In this document: piece after piece, positions 18,668-29,444 of the stretch
How the letters are laid out: each line of letters starts with the position of its first letter
Numbering within the stretch: the first letter of the stretch is position 1
Source of the DNA: Ideonella sp.
Lineage (GTDB): Bacteria > Pseudomonadota > Gammaproteobacteria > Burkholderiales > Burkholderiaceae_C
Direction: 5' to 3'
Assembly (NCBI GenBank): GCA_015075545.1
Contig: JABTUC010000003.1
Span: forward strand, 310,001 to 374,000
DNA: 64,000 nt
Notes under the pieces: generated by a model
Databases searched by the model: none
Told to the model about the DNA's origin: nothing
Seen by the model: the letters and a program-made list of their open reading frames with translations, nothing else
Translations under genes and position numbers: made by a program

Positions 18668-19564
18668 ATGCGGCCGATGCACGCGCGCGGCTTCACCCTC
18701 GTGGAGATGGTGATCGCGATCAGCCTGATCGGCCTGCTGGCGCTGGTGGCCGCGCCGATGCTGCGGCTGCCGCTCGGCGCCTGGCTCGATGCGACGCGGC
18801 GCGCCGAGATGACCAACTCGCTCGAGGCGATCGACGCCAAGCTGGGCGACGACCTGCGGCGCGCGCTGCCCAACAGCGTGCGCGTGCGCCAGCTCGGCGC
18901 GCGCGTGCTGCTCGAAGTGCTCGAGGTGCGCGCCTGGGGCCGGCACCGCGCGGGCCCCTCGGGCGGCGCGCAGGTGTGCCCGGCGGTGTGCGGCGCCGCG
19001 GGCGCGCAGGATGCGCTCGAGGCGGCCTGCCCCGAAACCTGCTTCACTAACCTGGGCACGCTCGAAGGCGACCCGCCGCTGGTCGGCGACTGGGTGGTGG
19101 TCAACCCGCTCGGCCCCGGCGTGCCGGCGGGCGACCCGTACTTCGGCGGCAACGTCGCGGTGGCCGGGGGCATCAAGACGCGGCTGACGTCGCTGGCCGC
19201 GGCACCCGACGGCAGCCAGTTGCGCATCGCCGCGCACACCTTCCCGGCGCTGGCGGCGAGCCGGCGCTTCTACCTCGTGGCCACGCCGGTCACCTGGGAC
19301 TGCGATCCCGGCACGCAGCGACTGACGAGGCGCTGGAACTACCCGGTCGCCGCGGTACAACCGGTCGCCTTCGGCGCGGGCGCCACCGCGGCGCCGATGG
19401 CCACGCAGGTGAGCGCCTGCGCAATCCGCTACGTCGCTGCCGGCAGCCTGGGCCGTGGCGGGCTGGTGCACCTGGAGGTGCGCTTGTCGGTACCCGCCGC
19501 CGACACGCAGGTGCCCGAGTCGGCGCTGTGGACGGCCACCTTCGCCGTCAGCGAGGGGCCTTGA
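18668..19564 (+). CDS. mshO: MshO-like minor prepilin
   Basis: This 298-residue protein has leader MRPMHARG and mature FTLVEMVIAISLIGLLALVA with Glu at +5. Length and position match MshO, the large minor pilin. The central region has a cysteine cluster (QVCPAVCGAAG, EAACPETCFTN) absent from the smaller pilins. The stop overlaps the next ATG (TTGATG). Confidence 0.83.
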   Translation: MRPMHARGFTLVEMVIAISLIGLLALVAAPMLRLPLGAWLDATRRAEMTNSLEAIDAKLGDDLRRALPNSVRVRQLGARVLLEVLEVRAWGRHRAGPSGGAQVCPAVCGAAGAQDALEAACPETCFTNLGTLEGDPPLVGDWVVVNPLGPGVPAGDPYFGGNVAVAGGIKTRLTSLAAAPDGSQLRIAAHTFPALAASRRFYLVATPVTWDCDPGTQRLTRRWNYPVAAVQPVAFGAGATAAPMATQVSACAIRYVAAGSLGRGGLVHLEVRLSVPAADTQVPESALWTATFAVSEGP

Positions 19565-20013
19565 TGCGCACGACCGCACCGAGACGCGCGCAGCGTGGCC
19601 TGTCCGGCGTGATGATCATCGCCGTGCTGGTGATGGTCGCCGCGGTGGTGCCTTACGCGGTCGGCCTGGTGACCTCGGTGCACGACGGCTACGCGCGTGC
19701 GCTGTCGCACCAACGGGCCTCCGCGGCGGCCGAGGCCGGGCTCGATTGGGGCCGCTGGCGCATCTTCAACGGCGCGGCCGCCACCTGCACCGGCTTGCAG
19801 TCGATCAACACGCTGCCCGGCACGCTGCGGCCGTACACGGTGAGCGTGCGCTGCACGCTGAGCCGCTCGGTCACCGAGTCGGGTGCAACCGTCAACGCCT
19901 ACCGGCTCGTCGCCACCGCCTGCAACCAGCCGTTGGCAGGCGCCTGCCCGAACGCCGGCGCCACCGCGGCCGATTACGTCGAACGCACGCTGAGCACGCT
20001 GGCGCAACGCTGA
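19564..20013 (+). CDS. mshP: MshP-like pilus protein
   Basis: This 149-residue protein has a basic N-terminus ending in RG and a hydrophobic helix (LSGVMIIAVLVMVAAVVPYA) that lacks the +5 Glu of ordinary prepilins. PilX/GspK-like features follow (ASAAAEAGLDWGRWRI, typical of PilX/MshP-type proteins). It is the last gene of the pilus operon and a strong hairpin begins 1 bp after its stop. No mshQ-like adhesin gene follows. Confidence 0.78.
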   Translation: MRTTAPRRAQRGLSGVMIIAVLVMVAAVVPYAVGLVTSVHDGYARALSHQRASAAAEAGLDWGRWRIFNGAAATCTGLQSINTLPGTLRPYTVSVRCTLSRSVTESGATVNAYRLVATACNQPLAGACPNAGATAADYVERTLSTLAQR

Positions 20014-20014
20014 C

Positions 20015-20040
20015 GCCGGCGCGGGCAGCACCGCGCCGGC
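20015..20040 (+). terminator. strong hairpin closing the msh operon
   Basis: There is a perfect 10-bp inverted repeat (GCCGGCGCGG, 6-nt loop, CCGCGCCGGC) one base after the mshP stop. No T-run follows. It is the likely end of the pilus transcript. Confidence 0.55.
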
Positions 20041-20169
20041 GCCAGCGCTGGCGGGCATCGCGCCGCTTGCATGCGGCGCGATACACGGCGCGACACACGG
20101 CCGGCACGCGCTCGACCCGCATCCGGCACAAGGCAGCGCACTGCCCTGCGCACGCCGACAATCGCAGCC

Positions 20170-21372
20170 ATGCCCGCGCCGCGCCGCTGGATCGCCCACC
20201 TCGACATGGACGCGTTCTACGCGTCGGTCGAACTGCTGCGCTACCCCGAGCTGGTGGGCCAGCCGGTGGTGATCGGCGGCGGCCGGCGCCACCAGCCGGC
20301 GCAGCGCGCCGACGGTACGCGCGAGTTCGCCACGCTGGCCGGCTACAAGGGGCGCGGCGTCATCACCACCGCCACCTACGCGGCACGCGACTACGGCGTG
20401 CGCTCGGGCATGGGGCTGATGAAAGCGGCGCTGCTGGCGCCGCAGGCGGTGCTGCTGCCGGTGGACCACGACGAGTACAAGCGCTACTCGCGCCGCTTCA
20501 AGGCCGCGGTGGCCGAGGTGGCGCCATGCATCGAAGACCGCGGCATCGACGAGATCTACATCGACCTCACCGAGCTGCCCGGCGCGCAGGAGACCGTGGG
20601 GCACGACCGCTTCGGCGGCGTGCGCGCGATCGCGCTCGAGATCAAGAACAACGTCCAGCGCGCCACCGGCCTCACCTGCTCGATCGGGCTGACGCCCAAC
20701 AAGCTGCTGTCGAAGATCGCCTCCGACCTCGACAAGCCCGACGGCCTGACGCTGCTGACGCAAGACGACGTGGCCACGCAGATCTGGCCGCTGCCGGTGC
20801 GGCGCATCAACGGCATCGGCCCGAAGGCGGCGCTCAAGCTCGCCGGCCTGGGCATCACGCGCGTCGGCGAACTCGCCGCGCGCGAGCTGCCGTTTCTGCT
20901 GGAGCACTTCGGCAACAGCTACGGCCGCTGGCTGCACGACGCGTCGCATGGCCGCGACGAGCGCCCGGTGGTGACGATCAGCGAACCGGTGTCGATGAGC
21001 CGCGAGACCACCTTCGAGCGCGACCTGCACGCCAAGGCCGACCGGCCCGAGTTGTCGCGCGTGTTCACGGAGTTGGCGCAGAGCGTCGCACACGACTTGC
21101 AGCGCAAGGGCTACGCCGGCCGCACCATCGGCATCAAGCTGCGCTTCGACGATTTCAAGACCGTGACGCGCGACCTCACGCTGCCGCACCCGGTGGACGA
21201 CGCGCGCGCGATCCGCCGCGCCGCCGGCCTGTGCCTGAAGCGGGTCGACCTGACGCGGCGCATCCGGCTGCTGGGCGTGCGCGCCGGCACGCTGGTGCGC
21301 GCACGCGACCTGCCGGCCGCGCCGGCGCGCGCCGACGAGGCCGAAGGCGAGCTGTTCGGCGGCGCCGACTGA
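20170..21372 (+). CDS. dinB: DNA polymerase IV (Y family)
   Basis: This 400-residue translesion polymerase has the catalytic motif IAHLDMDAFYASVE near the N-terminus and the acidic pair in GIDEIYIDLTEL. The palm/finger segment RGVITTATYAARDYGVRSGM, helix-hairpin-helix INGIGPKAALKLAGLGI and a little-finger domain follow. It is longer than E. coli Pol IV mainly because about 20 residues are inserted after VVIGGG, which I believe is common in Burkholderiales copies. No LexA box was identified in the 130-bp upstream region by eye. Confidence 0.94.
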   Translation: MPAPRRWIAHLDMDAFYASVELLRYPELVGQPVVIGGGRRHQPAQRADGTREFATLAGYKGRGVITTATYAARDYGVRSGMGLMKAALLAPQAVLLPVDHDEYKRYSRRFKAAVAEVAPCIEDRGIDEIYIDLTELPGAQETVGHDRFGGVRAIALEIKNNVQRATGLTCSIGLTPNKLLSKIASDLDKPDGLTLLTQDDVATQIWPLPVRRINGIGPKAALKLAGLGITRVGELAARELPFLLEHFGNSYGRWLHDASHGRDERPVVTISEPVSMSRETTFERDLHAKADRPELSRVFTELAQSVAHDLQRKGYAGRTIGIKLRFDDFKTVTRDLTLPHPVDDARAIRRAAGLCLKRVDLTRRIRLLGVRAGTLVRARDLPAAPARADEAEGELFGGAD

Positions 21373-21454
21373 GCTTGCACGGCCAGGCCCTGCGGTGCTG
21401 CCATCGGCCACGGCCAAAGAGACCCGGTCAATCGACCATCATCAGGAGGTTTCC

Positions 21455-21748
21455 ATGCCTGCGTTCGTCATCTTCGACGTCGATATCCGCAATCCCGAGC
21501 GCTATCAGGACTTCATGCGCCAGGTCAAGCCTGCGCTCGAGTCGGCCGGTGCTCGTTACCTCGCCCGAGGCGGAGCGCACAAGGTCCACGAGGGTGATTG
21601 GTCTCCTCGTCGCATCGTGCTGATCGAGTTTCCTTCCGTTCAGGCGTGGGAGTCCTTCTACCACGGGCCCGTGTACCAAGGGCTCAAGGCGGTGCGCGAC
21701 GAATGCAGTTCGGCCCGCCTCGTGTGCGTGGAGGGCCTGGCGCAGTGA
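21455..21748 (+). CDS. DUF1330 family protein
   Basis: This 97-residue protein has the DUF1330 signature (AFVIFDVDIRNPERYQDFMR, GARYLARGGAHKVHEGDW, RIVLIEFPSVQAWESFY). It should be a small dimeric alpha/beta-barrel, YciI/antibiotic-monooxygenase-like, of unknown function. A perfect AGGAGG Shine-Dalgarno lies at 21444-21449, five bases before the ATG, so the start is secure. It is probably monocistronic. Confidence 0.9.
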   Translation: MPAFVIFDVDIRNPERYQDFMRQVKPALESAGARYLARGGAHKVHEGDWSPRRIVLIEFPSVQAWESFYHGPVYQGLKAVRDECSSARLVCVEGLAQ

Positions 21749-21825
21749 CGTCTGCGCGGCGCGAGGCTCTCGCGGCCGGCGGCTCGTTCGAGCCGCACGC
21801 GGCGCGTGCGGATGCGGCATGCTTC

Positions 21826-21886
21826 GCCCCATGAGCCCGCCGGGCCGCCCCCAGGGCGAATGCCGGAGGGCGCAGCCCGAAGGTAC
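21826..21886. repeat. GC-rich repeat-like leader before the deacylase gene
   Basis: This segment (GCCCGCCGGGCCGCCCCCAG, then CGAATGCCGGAGGGCGCAGC) has the look of a palindromic intergenic repeat of Burkholderiales. It ends four bases before the deacylase ATG and may include its ribosome-binding region. Recognition is by resemblance only. Confidence 0.35.
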
Positions 21887-21889
21887 CCC

Positions 21890-23344
21890 ATGAGCAACCA
21901 CCACGACCTGCTGATCCGCGGCGGCACCGTCGTCGACGGCACCAAGGCGCCGCGCTTCGACGCCGACCTCGCGATCGACAACGGCCGCATCGCAGCGATC
22001 GGCGACCTCGCCGGCGCCACCGCGAAGCGCGTGATCGACGCGCGCGGGCGCATCGTCGCCCCGGGCTTCATCGACTCGCACACGCACGATGACCAGGCGC
22101 TGCTGAGCCAGCCGGCGCTGCCGTTCAAGGTGTCGCAGGGCGTGACCACGGTGGTGGCCGGCAACTGTGGCATCAGCGCCGCGCCGCTGCGCGCCGACAT
22201 GGAGCTGCCGATGCCGCTGGCGCTGATCGACGCGCCGAAGCACGCCCGCCACGCCACGTTCGGCTCGTACCTCGATGCGCTGCGCGCGCAGCCGGCGTCG
22301 GTCAACGTGGCGGCGATGGTCGGCCACTCGACGCTGCGCGCGCTGGTGATGGCCGACCTCGACCGGCCGGCCAACGATGCCGAGATCGCCGCGATGCGCG
22401 CCCACGTCGACGAGGCGATGCGCTCGGGCGCGATCGGGCTGTCCACAGGCACCTTCTACCCGCCGGCCGCGCACGCAACGACCGAGGAGATCATCGAGGT
22501 CGGCCGGCCGCTGTCGGCGCGCAAGGCGTTGTACGTGACGCACATGCGCGACGAGGCCGACCGCGTGATCGAGGCGCTGGAAGAAACCTTTCGCATCGGG
22601 CGCGCGCTCGACGTGCCGGTGGTGGTGTCGCACCACAAGGTGCAGAACGCGCCCAACCACGGCCGCTCGGGCGAGACGCTGGCGCTGATCCAGCGGCAGA
22701 TGCAGCAGCAGTGCATCGGCCTCGACTGCTACCCGTACACCGCGGGCTCGACGATGATCCGCACCGACCGCGGCATGCTCGACGCGCGCATCCTGATCGC
22801 CTCGAGCGAGCCGCACCCCGAGATGGCCGGCCGCGACCTCAAGGACATCGCCGCGCAGTGGGGCGTCTCGGGCACCGAGGCCGCACAGCGGCTGCAGCCG
22901 GGCAGCGCCATCTACTTCACGATGGACGAGACCGACGTGCGGCGCATCCTCGCCTTCGAGCAGACGATGATCGGCTCCGACGGCATCCCGCTGGGCGACA
23001 AGCCCCACCCGCGGCTGTGGGGCACGTTTCCGCGCGTGCTCGGCCACTACTGCCGTGAGCTCGCGCTGTTTCCACTCGAGACCGCGGTGTGGAAGATGAC
23101 GGGGCTGACCGCGCGCACCTTCGGCCTGCACCAGCGCGGGGCCCTGCAGGTGGGGCACCACGCCGACGTGGTGATCTTCGACGCCGCCACGGTGCGCGAC
23201 ACGGCCGACTACGCGCAGCCGATGCGGCCGGCGCAAGGCATCGAAAGCGTGATCGTCAACGGCGCGCTCACCTGGCACGACGGCGCGCACACCGGCGCGC
23301 GCGCCGGGCAGGTGATCACGCGCGGCGAGGCGCGGCGGGCGTAG
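21890..23344 (+). CDS. N-acyl-D-amino-acid deacylase (amidohydrolase family)
   Basis: This 484-residue metal-dependent amidohydrolase would release D-amino acids from N-acylated forms. Seen are the N-terminal beta-sandwich lead LLIRGGTVVDGTKAPRFDAD and the metal ligands in PGFIDSHTHDDQ. The D-aminoacylase segments TTVVAGNCGISAAPL, VVVSHHKVQN (metal-bridging/ligand His) and MIGSDGIPLGDKPHPRLWGT with the catalytic Asp also fit. The C-terminal GHHADVVIFDAATVRD closes the sandwich domain. Exact substrate is not predictable. It is convergent with the ybaN-like gene, 18 bp apart. Confidence 0.9.
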   Translation: MSNHHDLLIRGGTVVDGTKAPRFDADLAIDNGRIAAIGDLAGATAKRVIDARGRIVAPGFIDSHTHDDQALLSQPALPFKVSQGVTTVVAGNCGISAAPLRADMELPMPLALIDAPKHARHATFGSYLDALRAQPASVNVAAMVGHSTLRALVMADLDRPANDAEIAAMRAHVDEAMRSGAIGLSTGTFYPPAAHATTEEIIEVGRPLSARKALYVTHMRDEADRVIEALEETFRIGRALDVPVVVSHHKVQNAPNHGRSGETLALIQRQMQQQCIGLDCYPYTAGSTMIRTDRGMLDARILIASSEPHPEMAGRDLKDIAAQWGVSGTEAAQRLQPGSAIYFTMDETDVRRILAFEQTMIGSDGIPLGDKPHPRLWGTFPRVLGHYCRELALFPLETAVWKMTGLTARTFGLHQRGALQVGHHADVVIFDAATVRDTADYAQPMRPAQGIESVIVNGALTWHDGAHTGARAGQVITRGEARRA

Positions 23345-23362
23345 GCTGTCGGCCCGGTGGCG

Positions 23363-23755
23363 TCAGCCGCGCCGCGTCGGCAGCCGCCACAGCCACACGG
23401 CCGTCGCAGCGCACAGCAGCAACGGCGCCCACACCAAGCGCAGCGGCAGCGTGTACGCGGCCCAGGCGCAGCCGAGCGCCATCATCAGCCATGCCAGTTG
23501 CTTGGCGCGCCACGGCACCGCGTGGTGCTCGCGCCAGTCGCGCACGATCGGCCCGAGCCGCGGGTGCGTCAGCAGCCAGCGCTCGCAGCGCGAGCTGCCG
23601 CGCGCGAAGCAGAACGCCGCCACCAGCACGAACGGCGTGGTCGGCAGCAGCGGCACGAACAGGGCGACGATGCCGGTGGCGAGCATCACCACCCCAGTGG
23701 CGGCCCACAACACGCGCCGCCAGACCGGTGCGCGCGGCGAGGAAGGGTCGGGCAT
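23363..23755 (-). CDS. DUF454/YbaN-like inner-membrane protein
   Basis: This 130-residue membrane protein has about three to four helices (VVMLATGIVALFVPLLPTTP, FVLVAAFCFARGS, LAWLMMALGCAWAAY, WAPLLLCAATAVWLW). The PLLPTTPFVLVAAFCFARGS motif and SRCERWLLTHPRLGP are characteristic of YbaN. Function is unknown. It is divergent from the FMN dehydrogenase gene with a 56-bp shared upstream region. Confidence 0.9.
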   Translation of the reverse strand: MPDPSSPRAPVWRRVLWAATGVVMLATGIVALFVPLLPTTPFVLVAAFCFARGSSRCERWLLTHPRLGPIVRDWREHHAVPWRAKQLAWLMMALGCAWAAYTLPLRLVWAPLLLCAATAVWLWRLPTRRG

Positions 23756-23811
23756 GACCGCATGCTAGCGGCTGCGCCGCTGCCTTAGCATGCGCGGGAG
23801 GAGGAGCCGCG

Positions 23812-24963
23812 ATGCCCGTGATCACCAACATCGAAGACCTGCGCGTGCTGGCCAGGAAGCGCGTGCCGCGCATGTTCTACGACTACGCCGACACCGGGTC
23901 GTGGACCGAGAGCACCTACCACGCCAACGAATCGGACTTCCAGAAGATCAAGCTGCGCCAGCGCGTCGCGGTGAACATGGAAGGCCGCAGCACCGCGACC
24001 AGGATGGTCGGCGTCGACGTGGCGATGCCGGTGGCGATCGCGCCGGTGGGCCTCACCGGCATGCAGCACGCCGACGGCGAGATCCTCGCCGCCAGGGCGG
24101 CCGAGGCGTTCGGCATCCCGTTCACGCTGAGCACGATGAGCATCTGCTCGATCGAGGACATCGCGGCGCACACCCGCAAGCCGTTCTGGTTCCAGCTCTA
24201 CGTGATGCGCGACCGCGGCTTCATCGAGCGGCTGATCGACCGCGCCAGGGCGGCGAAGTGCGGCGCGCTGGTGCTGACGCTCGACCTGCAGATCCTCGGC
24301 CAGCGCCACAAGGACATCAAGAACGGCCTGTCGACGCCGCCCAAGCCGACGCTCGCCAACCTCATCAACCTCGCCACCAAGTGGCGCTGGTGCCTGGGCA
24401 TGGCCGGCACCAAGCGCCGCCAGTTCGGCAACATCGTCGGCCACGTGCAGGGCGTGGACGACATGTCGAACCTCGGCGCGTGGACGGCGCAGCAGTTCGA
24501 CCCGCGGCTGAACTGGGGCGACGTCGAGTGGATCAAGAACCGCTGGGGCGGCAAGCTGATCCTCAAGGGCATCCAGGACGTCGAGGACGCGCGGCTGGCT
24601 GCCGACTCCGGCGCCGACGCGCTGATCGTCAGCAACCACGGCGGCCGCCAGCTCGACGGCGCGCAGTCGAGCATCGAGGCGCTGCCGGCGATCGTCGCTG
24701 AGGTCGGCAGCCGGATCGAGGTGCACATGGACGGCGGCATCCGCTCGGGGCAGGACGTGCTCAAGGCCGTCGCGCTCGGCGCCAAGGGCACCTACATCGG
24801 CCGCGCGATGGTCTATGGCCTGGGCGCGCTCGGCGAGGCCGGCGTGACGCAGGCGCTGCAGATCATTCACCGCGAGCTCGATCTGACGATGGCCTTCTGC
24901 GGCCGCACGCAGATCGGCCAGGTCGACCGCAGCATCCTGCTGCCGGGAACGTTTCCCACCTGA
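23812..24963 (+). CDS. lldD: FMN-dependent alpha-hydroxy-acid dehydrogenase (L-lactate dehydrogenase-like)
   Basis: This 383-residue TIM-barrel flavoenzyme oxidises L-2-hydroxy acids. Seen are the FYDYADTGSWTEST start region, FMN-binding PVAIAPVGLTGMQHADGE, the active-site base in VSNHGGRQLDGA, and the phosphate-binding end VHMDGGIRSGQDVLKAVALG. Length and motifs fit LldD, but glycolate- or mandelate-type substrates remain possible. A GGAGGAG ribosome site precedes the ATG. It ends 5 bp before the stop of the convergent exported-protein gene. Confidence 0.9.
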   Translation: MPVITNIEDLRVLARKRVPRMFYDYADTGSWTESTYHANESDFQKIKLRQRVAVNMEGRSTATRMVGVDVAMPVAIAPVGLTGMQHADGEILAARAAEAFGIPFTLSTMSICSIEDIAAHTRKPFWFQLYVMRDRGFIERLIDRARAAKCGALVLTLDLQILGQRHKDIKNGLSTPPKPTLANLINLATKWRWCLGMAGTKRRQFGNIVGHVQGVDDMSNLGAWTAQQFDPRLNWGDVEWIKNRWGGKLILKGIQDVEDARLAADSGADALIVSNHGGRQLDGAQSSIEALPAIVAEVGSRIEVHMDGGIRSGQDVLKAVALGAKGTYIGRAMVYGLGALGEAGVTQALQIIHRELDLTMAFCGRTQIGQVDRSILLPGTFPT

Positions 24964-24968
24964 GCGCG

Positions 24969-25447
24969 TCAGCGCCCGCCCGCGCGGGCGCGCGCGATGC
25001 GGCGCTGCAGATCCTGCTGCAGCGCCGCTTCGCTGTTGAACTCGGGCGTCGTGTCGGGCACGCCCTGAAAGTAAACGAGCAGGCTCGGCGCCGCCTGCCC
25101 GGGCGCGAAGAAGCGCAGTTCGGTGCGCGGATGGTCGGCGAAGTGGCTGCGCGGCAGCTCGATGCGCGCCACGCCGTCGGCCGCGCGCGCGACCGCGATC
25201 TCGACCGTGCCGCCGCCGAACGGGTCGCGTCCAGTGGCGGTGATGCGCGCGTAGCGTTGCGGGTCGGCCTCGATGCGCAGCACCACGCGCGTCGTCGCCT
25301 CGTCGCGGCCGCGCAGCACGCCCCAGGCGAGCGCCAGCCCGGGCTCGGCCCAGGCGTCGTGCGCGCCGTGCACTTCACGCAGCGATTGGGCGCGCAGTGG
25401 CAGCGCGGCCGCGAGCAGCGCGGCGCAGACTGGTCGGCGGGCGAGCA

Positions 25448-25451
<4 letters not shown>
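24969..25451 (-). CDS. uncharacterised exported protein in ABC importer operon
   Basis: This 160-residue protein has an N-terminal signal peptide (LARRPVCAALLAAALPLRAQ, cleavage expected after RAQ). The body is a beta-rich domain (RVVLRIEADPQRYARITATG, GTVEIAVARAADGVARIELP) that I do not recognise. Its ATGATG start overlaps the stop of the ABC ATPase gene by 4 bp, so it is the last gene of the fbpABC-like operon. That suggests a periplasmic role linked to the same transported substrate. Confidence 0.7.
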
Positions 25452-26550
<1,099 letters not shown>

Positions 26551-26551
<1 letters not shown>

Positions 26552-28254
26552 CAACCTCCGAGGATGCCGGTCACCGACGCCGCGCCCGGTGCCCGAAAAT
26601 GCGCCAGCGCGCGACCGATCAGCGCGATGACGACGAACACGATCACGCACACCAGCACCGAGAACGCCGCCGCCGGGCCGAGCGACAGCTCGGTGATGTT
26701 CTCGAGGATGCGCACGGTGATCAGTGTCCACGACATCGAGACCAGGAAGATCGTCGCGCTGATCGCCGTCATCGAGCGGATGAAGACCACGCCGAGTCCG
26801 GCGAAGAACGCCGGCACGATCAGCGGCAGCGTGACGCGGCGAAACGTCGTGCCGCTGCCCGCGCCGAGGCTGGCCGACGCCTCCTCGAGGCTCTTGTCGA
26901 TCTGCGACAGCAGCGCCACCGTGGCGCGGATGCCGGTGGCGCCGTAGCGGAACACATAGCACGCCACGATCAGCAGCGCGGTGCCGGTCAGCTCGATCGG
27001 CGGGTCGTTGAAGGCGATCAAATACGCGATGCCGACGATCGTCCCGGGCAGCGCGTAGTTGACCATCGACACCAGCTCCATCGAGCGTGCGCCGACGAAC
27101 GCCTTGCGCACCACCAGGTAGCCCACCAGCACGCCGTACAGGCCGCCCAGCGGCATCGCGAAGCCGGCGATGATCAGCGTGTCGCGGGTGGCCTTCAGGC
27201 CCTCGGTGAAGATCACGTGGTAGTGCTGCAGCGTGAAGCCGTGGTTGGCCCCCAGCGCCACCACCAGCGACGCGTACAGCAGCAGCGCATAGAAGTAGGC
27301 GATCGCCAGCGCGATCGCCAGGCACAGCGCGAGCAGCGCGGCGCGCACCGCCGGCGACACGCTGTCGAACGGCGTCTGCCCTGCGCCCTTGCCGGTGACG
27401 GTGACGTAGAAGCGGCGCGCCACCCAGTGCCGCTGCAGCAGGAACACCGCCAGCGCCGGCACCAGCAGGATGAACGACAGCGCCGCGCCGCCGCGCAGAT
27501 CGAACAGCCCGGTGATCTGCAGGTACGCCTGCGTCGGCAGCACCGGGAACTGGTTGCCGGCCAGGATCAGCGGTGTCGCAAAGTCGGCCAGCGCCGCAGC
27601 GAACAGCAGCAGGAACGCATTGGCCAGCCCCGGGGTCGCCAGCGGCAGCGTCACCGTGCGGAACACGCGCCAGCGCGACGCGCCGAGCGACAGCGCCATG
27701 CCCTCGATGTTGCTGTCGATGCCCACGAGGATCGGCTTGAGCGTGAGATAGGCGATCGGAAAGTACGTCATCGCCTCCGACAGCATCGTGCTCGTGAAGC
27801 CGTAGACGCTGCCGCCCTCGAGCCCGAGCAGTTCGTGCGTGATCAGCCCGCGCGGGCCGAACGAGAAGATGATCGCGATCGCGGTGGTGAACGGCGGGCT
27901 CACCAGCGGCAGCAGCACGCTGGCGTCGATGGTGCGCTGCAGCCACGGCGGCAGGCGCGAGCGCGCGGCGGTGAACGCGAACACGAACCCCGCGGCGGTG
28001 CCGACCACGCCCACCGAGGCCCCCAGCAGCAGGCTGTTGCCGAGCGCGCGCCACTGGTTGCGGTCGGTCAGCAGCGGCCACAGCCCGTCGAGCGTGAAGC
28101 GGCCCTGGTGCACGAACACCCGGCCGAGCAGCATCGCCAGCGGGTGGACGACGAACAGCGCCAGCAGCAGCCACAGCACCAGCGCGCTGGCGCTCACCAG
28201 CGGGTCGCGCTGTGCCCGGGCGGTACCGACGGGCAGCGTTGCGGAGGCGGCCAC
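26551..28254 (-). CDS. ABC transporter permease, two fused permease domains (FbpB type)
   Basis: This 567-residue protein has about twelve membrane helices and two copies of the binding-protein-dependent permease domain. The EAA-like loops are in SNIEGMALSLGASRWRVFRT and QIDKSLEEASASLGAGSGTT. The fused form is typical of FbpB/ThiP/PhnU-like importers. It lies between the binding protein gene (16 bp upstream) and the ATPase gene (1-bp overlap). Confidence 0.92.
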
Positions 28255-28270
28255 GCGCGGACGCGCGACC

Positions 28271-29302
28271 TCAGGGGTTCAGCACCTCGGCGATCCAGCG
28301 TTCGACGATGCGCTTGCGGTTGGCACCGGCGTAATCGGCGTCGATCGCGAAGATCTTCGCGCCCGCGAGCACCTGCGCCAGGCTGGCTTCGGTCTTCACG
28401 TCGGGGTGCGCCGGAACGAAATTGATCTTGTACTTGGCGAACAGGCTCTGCATCGCGGGCGACGTGGCCCAGTCGATCAGCTTCTTGCCGGTGGCCGGGT
28501 TCTTGGCGCCCTTGATCAGCGCGATCGCCTCGGCCGCCGAGCCGATGCCTTCCTTCGGAAAGCTCACAGTGACGTCGTAGCCCTTGGCCTTGGTGTCGAG
28601 CGCATCGACGATGAAGAAGATGCCCGCGCCCGCCTGCCCGAGGCCCACCGGCAGCGTGCCGCCGCCGCCGCTCTTGGTGAAGAGCTGCACGTTGGGGCGC
28701 AGCTTCTTCATGTAGGCGAAGGCCTTCGCCTCGTCGCGGCCGTTGACCTCGAGGATCGAGAAGATGCGCGTCACCGCGGTGCCCGAGGTGCGCGCGTCGG
28801 CCATCTGCAGCGAGTTCTTGTACGCCGGGGCGAGCAGGTCGTCCCAGCTCGCCGGCGGCTGCAGGTTGTGGTCTTTCAGGAACTTGTTGTTCGACATGAA
28901 CACCAGCGGGTCGTCGGCGATCGCCACCCACAGGCCGTCGGCCTGGCGAAAGCGCGGCGCCAGCCTGGCGAACGCCGGCGGCTTGTAGGCCTCGAACACG
29001 CCCTCGGCGATGCCGGCGGCGTGGGTTTCCACCGGGCCGCCGAACAGCACGTCGATGCGCGGGTTGTTCTTCTCGGCGATCACGCGCGCCAGCGCCTCGC
29101 CCGACGAGAAGCGCACGAAGTTGACCTTGATGCCGGTGGCCTTCTCGAACTCCTCGAACATCGGGCGCGCCCAGTTCTCGGGCCAGATCGAGTAGACGTT
29201 GACGCTCTCGGCGGCGCGCGCGCCGGCGGCGCCGAACAGCGAGGCCGCCGCCAGCAGCAGCGGCGCGGCGAAGCGGATGAAGGGCAAGGCGATCGATGCC
29301 AT
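28271..29302 (-). CDS. ABC transporter substrate-binding protein (FbpA-like)
   Basis: This 343-residue periplasmic binding protein has a signal peptide ending near AAGARAAES, then the class II binding-protein fold (SVNVYSIWPENWARPMFEEF, IDVLFGGPVETHAAGIAEGV, YINFVP-like KINFVPAHP). It belongs to the iron/phosphonate/sugar-phosphate group. I see no clear tyrosine pair of the classical ferric-binding site, so the ligand is uncertain. It is the first gene of a four-gene operon (binding protein, permease, ATPase, exported protein). The 142 bp upstream hold the promoter region and a GC-rich hairpin. Confidence 0.9.
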   Translation of the reverse strand: MASIALPFIRFAAPLLLAAASLFGAAGARAAESVNVYSIWPENWARPMFEEFEKATGIKVNFVRFSSGEALARVIAEKNNPRIDVLFGGPVETHAAGIAEGVFEAYKPPAFARLAPRFRQADGLWVAIADDPLVFMSNNKFLKDHNLQPPASWDDLLAPAYKNSLQMADARTSGTAVTRIFSILEVNGRDEAKAFAYMKKLRPNVQLFTKSGGGGTLPVGLGQAGAGIFFIVDALDTKAKGYDVTVSFPKEGIGSAAEAIALIKGAKNPATGKKLIDWATSPAMQSLFAKYKINFVPAHPDVKTEASLAQVLAGAKIFAIDADYAGANRKRIVERWIAEVLNP

Positions 29303-29444
29303 GGTGTGCGGGCGCGGCGGTGGCGCGGTTTCGTTGGGTGCTGCCGACGTTACACCCCGGCAAGGCACGGCCGACACCGGGCTTGCCCCGACATCGCCGC
29401 CAGCGCATCACGGCATGGCAGCGCCCCGAGGCACCGTTGCGGCG

